The position numbers and the translations under genes are program-made. Shown one piece after another: positions 6,127-10,171 of a stretch of DNA of 10,171 nt (the stretch's first letter is position 1; every line of letters starts with the position of its first letter). The stretch comes from CAZRIZ01 sp964600285 (GTDB lineage: Bacteria; Patescibacteriota; Saccharimonadia; Saccharimonadales; Saccharimonadaceae): positions 1 to 10,171 of the forward strand of contig CAZRIZ010000025.1 in assembly GCA_964600285.1 (NCBI GenBank), given 5' to 3'. The notes beneath the pieces were generated by a model. The model saw nothing but the letters and a program-made list of their open reading frames with translations. It searched no databases and was not told where the DNA came from.

Positions 6127-6573
6127 ATGGCAGGAATCAAATTGGAAGTGAACCAGACTACCCAAGTCATAGTGTATGACTTGCCCACACCGGAGATTCG
6201 CCCTTTAATATGGGGTGAAGTAGGAAGCAGACTATTTTGCAGCCTATTTTTTAAGGTATATCTGAAAAAAGTAGGCATCACGGTACTGATGCCGAGCTTG
6301 CTGTTCGTAAACCCCGACAACGAAGGTAAAACTGGACTCTGGCTCTGGCCCGAAATGGACAAAGCCAGTAAAATCCTCGAGAGCGAGGGTTACGTGAGAG
6401 ACTATGCCCTGACCGGAGTCGGAAGCACAGTCACAATAGGCGATCACGAGAATAAGGCACTATTCCTCGGAATCAGCTTAAACCAACAGCTCAGAGCAGT
6501 GCTGGACAAAATCAGCAGTGCTCTGGAGAGTGCCTATGAGGAGCTCTCGGATATCGAGAACCCGTTCCTGTAA
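6127..6573 (+). CDS. Hypothetical protein, 148 aa, unknown family
   Basis: I do not recognise this family. The start ATG follows AAGGAGGG with a 3-4-nt gap, a strong but close ribosome binding site. The protein is mostly soluble: a beta-rich N-terminal half (about 4-75, with one hydrophobic stretch around FCSLFF and a later VGITVLMPSLLFV), a central part with WLWPEMDKASKILESEGYV (about 72-90) and an acidic, helical C-terminus ending ESAYEELSDIENPFL. There is no signal peptide, and only one Cys is visible in the N-terminal half. It has its own strong promoter, a long structured leader and its own terminator, so it is a regulated single-gene unit. The reverse-strand frame across the same DNA is a shadow. 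Codons look slightly richer in G/C-ending forms than in the minus-strand neighbours. Confidence 0.85.
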   Translation: MAGIKLEVNQTTQVIVYDLPTPEIRPLIWGEVGSRLFCSLFFKVYLKKVGITVLMPSLLFVNPDNEGKTGLWLWPEMDKASKILESEGYVRDYALTGVGSTVTIGDHENKALFLGISLNQQLRAVLDKISSALESAYEELSDIENPFL

Positions 6574-6598
6574 TCAACGACCTCCACCTAACTTAATC

Positions 6599-6624
6599 AA
6601 CCCCCGCTCTTGTAGCGGGGTTTT
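6599..6624 (+). terminator. Rho-independent terminator after the 148-aa gene
   Basis: CCCCGCT (6602-6608) pairs perfectly with AGCGGGG (6614-6620) around loop CTTGT, extended by flanking AA/TT and followed by TTTT at 6621-6624. It sits 28 nt after the stop codon. Confidence 0.92.
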
Positions 6625-6649
6625 CTTGCCCATGGACAGCGCGCTTACC

Positions 6650-6677
6650 TTGACAATAACCCAAAAAAGCGTAAAAT
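6650..6677 (+). promoter_or_regulatory. Promoter of tRNA-Lys
   Basis: A perfect TTGACA (6650-6655), a 16-bp spacer and TAAAAT (6672-6677). The predicted start is about 9 nt before the tRNA at 6693. Confidence 0.8.
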
Positions 6678-6692
6678 AAAAACACATTAAGC

Positions 6693-6769
6693 GGAACCGT
6701 AGCTCAGGTGGTTAGAGCACCTGCCTTTTAAGCAGGGTGTCGTGAGTTCAAGTCTCACCGGTTCCACCA
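6693..6769 (+). tRNA. tRNA-Lys (anticodon TTT), CCA encoded
   Basis: The acceptor stem is GGAACCG (6693-6699) with CGGTTCC (6759-6765), discriminator A and encoded CCA (6767-6769). The anticodon stem CCTGC/GCAGG encloses loop CTTTTAA with anticodon TTT. The T loop TTCAAGT sits between GTGAG and CTCAC. It reads AAA and AAG, codons that need t6A37, the modification made with the TsaB and TsaE proteins encoded in this window. It is a single-gene unit with its own promoter and terminator. Confidence 0.95.
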
Positions 6770-6790
6770 TTTCAAGATAGCCTTAAAAAC

Positions 6791-6819
6791 ATCACCCGGA
6801 AAAAGGTGATTTTTATTTT
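6791..6819 (+). terminator. Terminator after tRNA-Lys
   Basis: ATCACC (6791-6796) pairs with GGTGAT (6805-6810), followed by TTTTATTTT. It begins 21 nt after the tRNA CCA. Upstream A residues let the stem extend into the U tract. Confidence 0.85.
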
Positions 6820-6850
6820 ACCCACACCTATTTTATTATGATTAGCTTTC

Positions 6851-6912
6851 TAGCATTACTCCAATAGCATCCAGTATTTTAACATTGAAGATGCTACAAT
6901 ATTAGTATCATC
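6851..6912 (+). promoter_or_regulatory. Extended -10 promoter with repeated TAGCAT half-sites
   Basis: TG-C-TACAAT (6892-6900) is an extended -10 about 33 nt before the ATG at 6934; no -35 is seen at normal spacing. TAGCAT occurs at 6851-6856 and 6865-6870 (14 bp apart), and its reverse complement ATGCTA at 6891-6896 overlaps the -10. In addition GATGCTAC (6890-6897) forms a 7-of-8 dyad with GTATCATC (6905-6912) across the start site. Such placement suits an operator, but no regulator gene is visible nearby. Confidence 0.45.
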
Positions 6913-6933
6913 TACTAAAGGAGAAAGAACAAA

Positions 6934-7269
6934 ATGGAGCTATTTTCAAAGGACAAAGAACTGGTTCTAAAACTAGTTAATGCGGTTTTAGTTATCTGGT
7001 TTATCGCAGCCACAGTTATAACGTTCAGCATCGGACTTAATCTACTCGTCAAGGAAAAAGAACTATCGCAAGAAGAATACGTCGCTACTTATTGTATAAC
7101 CGACGACGAGGATCGCAAACAATCATGTGAAGAGCAATACCGTTCAGATGCAGTTTACCGTGAAGATTCAAAAAGAAGCCAGAAGATTAACCTGTTTGTT
7201 GGGATTTTCAACATACTAGCTGTCGGTACGACTCTATTCGCCTTAAATCGCAAAAAGAGCAAAAAGTAA
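6934..7269 (+). CDS. Small two-helix membrane protein, unknown function
   Basis: 111-aa protein of no family known to me. It begins with a charged stretch, then a membrane helix (about 14-37), a hydrophilic loop of about 45 residues rich in Asp/Glu/Arg, a second membrane helix (about 85-103) and a very basic tail RKKSKK. By the positive-inside rule both ends are cytoplasmic and the loop is outside. The loop contains two Cys (in ATYCITDD and KQSCEEQ, 15 residues apart) that could form a disulfide. The start has AAAGGAG at a comfortable 9-nt distance. It has its own promoter region and a terminator, and stands between tRNA-Lys and the convergent surface-protein operon, with no clear partner gene. 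Confidence 0.8.
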   Translation: MELFSKDKELVLKLVNAVLVIWFIAATVITFSIGLNLLVKEKELSQEEYVATYCITDDEDRKQSCEEQYRSDAVYREDSKRSQKINLFVGIFNILAVGTTLFALNRKKSKK

Positions 7270-7290
7270 GTTAAGTTCCACGCAATAGCA

Positions 7291-7313
7291 AGAGCTACTC
7301 TGAGGGTGGCTCT
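7291..7313 (+). terminator. Terminator hairpin between convergent genes
   Basis: AGAGCTACTC (7291-7300) and GGGTGGCTCT (7304-7313) make a 10-bp stem with two G-U pairs and a 3-nt loop, followed by the U-rich GTTTGTGTCT. It lies 22 nt after the membrane-protein gene and 24 nt from the end of the convergent Ig-repeat gene, so it may serve both; on the minus strand the U tract is poor. Confidence 0.6.
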
Positions 7314-7336
7314 GTTTGTGTCTAAGTAACCCTATT

Positions 7337-8704
7337 TTACTTCTCTGAATCTTTTTGACGACGCTCTAATAGTAACGGAATCAAGATGAAAGCAACACCA
7401 ACTAGTGCTAGATACACCAACCAGGCTGGAATATTAGTACGATCAACACGAAAGTAGCCAGTCAAAGGAGGTAAGACAAACGGAACATCAACCTTAAAGG
7501 CGATTTCTATCCGAGTAAAGTTACCAGCGGCATCAGAAGCAATTACCACGATATCATATTCACCACTGACCAATGGCGGATCAATCATATCAGAGGGCAA
7601 TGTCCAGGTGCCGTCACCATTGTTGGTGGCAGTATAGGTTTCACCGTTAATTTCAACCGTCACCACGGCGGTTGGATCATCAACCGTACCGGTCAATTGT
7701 GGCTGGTTATCAGTAGTTTCTGTCTCGTTTAAAGTCACACTTGGAGCGATAGTATCAATTACCACACCGTTAGCGCTAGTAATATTTGCAACAACCGTGT
7801 TGCCTGCGAGGGGATCAGTAGCAGTCACTATGACATCGTAGGTACCGTCAGCCAGAGCTGGACTAATCGTGTCAGCTGGTAATGTCCAGGTACCATCGCC
7901 ATTGTTGGTGGCAGTATAAATCTGTCCATTAATTTCAACCGTAACATCTACTTCATCATTATTAACCGTGCCAGTCAATTGTGGTGATGAATTATTTGAC
8001 ACTACCTTATTGAAGGTCAAAGCCGGAGAAGCCTGATCGATAATTAATATGCCTGGTTCGCTGACATCGTTGATTTGAGTTCCACCATTGTAAAGTTGCA
8101 TACGGACATCGTAACTACCGTTGGCAAGTGGCGGGTTTATAGTACCTTCTGGCAACAACCACGTACCATCACCATTATTAGTGGCATCGTAAGTTCGTCC
8201 GTTTATAGTTACTCGAAGCGTATAGTTATTTTTACCCAGCTTACCAGTTAATTCAGGCGATGAGTTAGAGGTTGTTAGCGGATTAACCGATACACCGTTT
8301 GGATTATAGTTTATGTTTAGATTCTGCAAAACATCGTGACTTGGGCAACCACCGTTAATCGTCAAGACTAGCGGATTGGCACCGACATTTAAGTCTATAG
8401 ACTGACTAGCCGTCTCACCCTCAGCAAAGGTTAGAGTCGAACTTCCCAGGGTCGTGCCAAAGCGTGTAGTCGTAATTGAGTGAACCCAGTCGGTCAAGAA
8501 ATTCAAACTAATCGGACTAAAAAAGACTGTTTCGTTATTTTCATAGTTGATTTGAACCACCGCATCGGCGTTAGCACCACAAATTTCAGCGTTAATACCG
8601 ACATTGGTAGCAGAGGCATTGCTAAGTAGCCCCGATACTAGACCAACCGTCGCTAGACTGGCGAGGAACAGCTTACTTTTTATAATTTTGCTTAGGTTTA
8701 CCAT
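7337..8704 (-). CDS. Secreted Ig-like repeat protein with C-terminal membrane anchor
   Basis: 455-aa surface protein. It has a signal peptide (about 1-32: basic start, hydrophobic core, ending ASA), a unique N-terminal domain (about 33-140) with its only two Cys at 42 and 120, then three bacterial Ig-like repeats (about 145-224, 237-318, 331-406). Each repeat carries NNGDGTW near its middle and YDVxVxAxD toward its end. A membrane helix (about 426-447) is followed by the charged tail ERRQKDSEK. The N-terminus is therefore outside, held away from the membrane by the Ig stalk. The ATG has GGAG five bases upstream and overlaps the end of the DUF916-like gene by 32 nt in another frame, implying coupled translation. 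It is likely an adhesive or structural envelope component; the ligand is unknown. A sortase motif is not seen. Confidence 0.82.
   Translation of the reverse strand: MVNLSKIIKSKLFLASLATVGLVSGLLSNASATNVGINAEICGANADAVVQINYENNETVFFSPISLNFLTDWVHSITTTRFGTTLGSSTLTFAEGETASQSIDLNVGANPLVLTINGGCPSHDVLQNLNINYNPNGVSVNPLTTSNSSPELTGKLGKNNYTLRVTINGRTYDATNNGDGTWLLPEGTINPPLANGSYDVRMQLYNGGTQINDVSEPGILIIDQASPALTFNKVVSNNSSPQLTGTVNNDEVDVTVEINGQIYTATNNGDGTWTLPADTISPALADGTYDVIVTATDPLAGNTVVANITSANGVVIDTIAPSVTLNETETTDNQPQLTGTVDDPTAVVTVEINGETYTATNNGDGTWTLPSDMIDPPLVSGEYDIVVIASDAAGNFTRIEIAFKVDVPFVLPPLTGYFRVDRTNIPAWLVYLALVGVAFILIPLLLERRQKDSEK
7487..8272 (-). repeat. Three tandem Ig-like repeats in coding DNA
   Basis: The repeats have periods of 282 and 273 bp. 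Their most conserved segments start at 7596, 7878 and 8151; the first two match at 55 of 65 bases, the third is more diverged. The likeness at DNA level suggests fairly recent duplication or gene conversion of the two membrane-proximal copies. Confidence 0.8.
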
Positions 8705-9620
8705 AGCGACTCCATATTATTATCATAATTATTACTAAAGCAATGATAGCGATGATGATAGGTGAGATAAACAACACCCAACCATCAGATTCGGAAGTTT
8801 TGTCCAGAAACTTGGTGGAGATGTTAACTTTATACAGACCAAATAGCGGAGCAGACTGCCATTTTACCTCAATAGCTCGTCTACTCTTTGGTAAAACCTT
8901 TATACCTTCTCGGTTGTGTAGTTGCTTACCATCAGGAGAATTTAAGTTAATCTCGATTTCCTTGCCAAAGAGAGTCTTGACTGTCATCTGAACAGTAGCA
9001 TCAAAGTCGGTGTTACCAGTGTTCTCAATTAGTTGTTTCACGACCAAATTAGAGTCGAACTTGATTTTTGGAATTTTTGGTTGGTCAGCATTACCTTCAA
9101 GCACAGTTTTGCCATCGGTATGAGCATAGAGTAGTATGCCAACCCGCTGATTGGCCTTAATCGAGGAACCTTCAGAGTTAAGTGCAGTCTCAGCAAATAG
9201 CACGGCATATTGACCACCAGCTGGAATATCTTTTGGCACATCTACTTTATACTTCACGTCGATACTTTCACCCGCCTTTATGAAATAGTCGACCTGTTCG
9301 AACTCAACCCAGTCGCTCAGCTGTGTTTGGTCAGTTTGTTGGTTAAAGTCTTGATCGTAATCTTCGTTTTTAACACTATATGGGCTGGCGCTAACATTAA
9401 AATCAAAATCAATATCGCCAGTATTGTAAACCTTGAACTTTCCTTCAAAAGTCTGCCCTGCTTTGAGATCAATCGTATCGCTAGCTGGTGAAAGTAAGAT
9501 TTCATGCTTTTTGTCTTCTGCTAAGGCGTTCGTCTGAAAGAACAGCGCCAACAAACCGATTGCTAGAACAACTGCTAGATTGATTAGTTTTCGACCAAAA
9601 TTACGTTTATTGTTTACCAT
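8673..9620 (-). CDS. DUF916-like (WxL-associated) secreted protein with membrane anchor
   Basis: 315-aa exported protein. It has a signal peptide (about 1-35, ending ALA), an N-terminal Ig-like domain opening LSPASDTIDLKAGQTFEGKFKV, followed by NTGDIDFDF and later PAGGQYAVLFAE. This order resembles the DUF916/WxL peptidoglycan-binding proteins of Firmicutes, whose first domain reads as Pro/Gly-rich beta strands with AGGxYAxxxF. A second beta domain (about 170-270) is followed by a membrane helix (about 279-304) and a basic tail GKPKQNYKK. The topology matches DUF916 proteins, which hold WxL proteins at the cell wall. The ATG at 9620 has AAGGGAA upstream. Its last 32 nt overlap the Ig-repeat gene. 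The family call is by resemblance only; a general DUF11-like or pilus-chaperone-like fold is an alternative. Confidence 0.7.
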   Translation of the reverse strand: MVNNKRNFGRKLINLAVVLAIGLLALFFQTNALAEDKKHEILLSPASDTIDLKAGQTFEGKFKVYNTGDIDFDFNVSASPYSVKNEDYDQDFNQQTDQTQLSDWVEFEQVDYFIKAGESIDVKYKVDVPKDIPAGGQYAVLFAETALNSEGSSIKANQRVGILLYAHTDGKTVLEGNADQPKIPKIKFDSNLVVKQLIENTGNTDFDATVQMTVKTLFGKEIEINLNSPDGKQLHNREGIKVLPKSRRAIEVKWQSAPLFGLYKVNISTKFLDKTSESDGWVLFISPIIIAIIALVIIMIIIWSRYGKPKQNYKK

Positions 9621-9702
9621 ATTCCCTTGCCTCTTGATTATTTAGTAGTTACTGAAATGATCCATAGCCTTTTGGATAAGTTCTTTTGTGGTTATGTCTA
9701 CC

Positions 9703-9711
9703 TGTATAGCA
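9703..9711 (-). promoter_or_regulatory. Possible extended -10 for the DUF916-like gene
   Basis: On the minus strand TG-C-TATACA (9711-9703) resembles an extended -10 and would start a leader of about 75 nt. No -35 is recognisable. The gene could instead be read from upstream through the inverted repeat. Confidence 0.35.
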
Positions 9712-9749
9712 TAACAAATTTATTGCTATTAGTCATTACAGAACTTGGG

Positions 9750-9805
9750 TTCTTTTCAAGACCACCTACGCTTCCGTAGGACAAGACTGTCGGTCTTGAA
9801 AAGAA
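9750..9805. repeat. Long inverted repeat with nested hairpin
   Basis: TTCTTTTCAAGACC (9750-9763) and GGTCTTGAAAAGAA (9792-9805) are perfect 14-bp inverted arms. Inside lies a second perfect hairpin, CCTACG (9765-9770) and CGTAGG (9775-9780), with a 4-nt loop. The remaining inner segment repeats CAAGAC (9782-9787), which can pair with the same GTCTTG as the outer arm. It lies 46 bp beyond the stop of the WxL-like gene on the minus strand, where a terminator is expected, but no U tract follows. It may be a terminator variant, an mRNA-stabilising or processing element, or a DNA cruciform site. Confidence 0.8.
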
Positions 9806-9851
9806 ATTTGTGTGACAGCTTTTGAACTGTTTGTTTTAGACTACGCTCAGT

Positions 9852-10171
9852 TTAGCTATTGGTCGTAGCAGTGTAAGTTACTTGACCGGTATAAACACCA
9901 CTAGGTTGAGACCCATTGACGCTTACGCCATAGATTACGGCTGTGGTATCGTTAGTAGCACGAGTAGCGGTGGTCTTTATATTCTGACCAGCCACTGTCA
10001 CAGCAGCATAGGTTGCAGCACCAGACGCACCGAAGCCACCAGCACCGTCAACACGATAGCCCCACATGTTTGTACCCATCGTAGCAGGGACGCTAAAACT
10101 TCCGGTCGTTGGTGTGATTGAATTAGCACCGCTAGTTAGGTTAGCGCTAGCAGTAGCTCTTAGATTTAAGA
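9852..10171 (-). CDS. C-terminal end of WxL-like secreted surface protein, 5' end outside window
   Basis: The frame stays open to the right edge (about 105 residues visible), so the internal ATG at 10079 is not the likely start. The visible part is rich in Thr, Ala, Gly, Ser and Val with few charges, typical of a secreted all-beta protein. It includes SITPTTGSFSVPATMG, a single Trp in NMWGYRVDG, and ends SGVYTGQVTYTATTNS. The closing (A/S)GxYTGxVTYTxT strand is the usual end of WxL-type and related CPR surface proteins. Beside a DUF916-like gene on the same strand this is the expected partner. No membrane anchor follows, so it would be held by another protein or by the wall. A strict WxL motif is not in the visible part, so the family assignment is tentative. 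Confidence 0.65.
   Translation of the reverse strand, partial: LNLRATASANLTSGANSITPTTGSFSVPATMGTNMWGYRVDGAGGFGASGAATYAAVTVAGQNIKTTATRATNDTTAVIYGVSVNGSQPSGVYTGQVTYTATTNS

Noticed and set aside
6009..6362. A 117-codon open frame on the minus strand opposite the leader and the 148-aa gene.
   Set aside because: It has no ribosome binding site or promoter in its direction, its product looks random, and the plus-strand gene has promoter, ribosome binding site and terminator.
7487..8272. Regularly spaced repeats as a possible CRISPR array.
   Set aside because: The period is about 280 bp, the repeats are coding Ig-like domains in one frame and there are no short identical repeats with unique spacers.
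9882..10121. Plus-strand open frame opposite the WxL-like gene.
   Set aside because: The minus-strand frame is open to the window edge and has typical secreted beta-protein composition; the plus frame has no ribosome binding site.
1..10171. An alternative genetic code (TGA read as glycine), as in some CPR lineages.
   Set aside because: tsaE ends properly in TGA in an ATGA overlap with tsaB and no gene has in-frame TGA codons that need read-through.
1..10171. Insertion sequences, phage genes, integrase or toxin-antitoxin modules.
   Set aside because: No transposase, integrase, terminal repeats or toxin-antitoxin-like gene pair could be seen; the tRNA genes show no adjacent attachment-site duplication.

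Overview
The window looks like a piece of a small-genome bacterium of the Patescibacteria/CPR group, most likely a Candidatus Saccharibacteria (TM7) relative. This is an inference from gene content without any database search: a shortened TsaB, a ComEC without its C-terminal metallo-beta-lactamase half, RNase Y, small single-gene units, and a surface locus resembling the Gram-positive DUF916/WxL arrangement. TGA is used as a normal stop (end of tsaE), so the TGA=Gly code of Gracilibacteria/Absconditabacteria is not in use. All three tRNA genes encode their 3' CCA.

Layout. 1-1320 (+): the end of a NodB-type polysaccharide deacetylase that runs off the left edge, then a P-loop kinase-like protein. 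1340-1558 (+): two tandem tRNA-Pro genes (GGG and CGG anticodons) and a hairpin terminator facing both ways. 1569-5867 (-): a very short acidic protein with its own textbook promoter, rny (RNase Y), tsaB and tsaE (tRNA t6A synthesis; ATGA overlap), and comEC (DNA-uptake channel). 5904-6624 (+): a strong promoter, a 170-nt leader with a 38-codon upstream ORF and mutually exclusive RNA stems that include an anti-Shine-Dalgarno, then an unrecognised 148-aa gene with its own terminator. 6650-6820 (+): promoter, tRNA-Lys(TTT) and terminator. 6851-7313 (+): a putative operator, a two-helix membrane protein and a terminator. 7337-10171 (-): a surface-protein locus, read right to left: the end of a secreted WxL-like protein, a long inverted repeat, a DUF916-like membrane-anchored protein, and an Ig-repeat protein that overlaps it by 32 nt.

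How the parts relate. The central minus-strand block is housekeeping (RNA decay, tRNA modification, competence). The right-hand block is a cell-envelope module whose three products all have export, membrane-anchor or surface-repeat features; in an epibiont it could mediate contact with the host, but that is speculation. The most interesting non-coding signal is the leader at 5957-6126. One strand segment there can pair with two different partners, and a third segment is an exact complement of the downstream ribosome binding site. All of this sits inside a well-initiated small ORF, which is the architecture of a translational switch.
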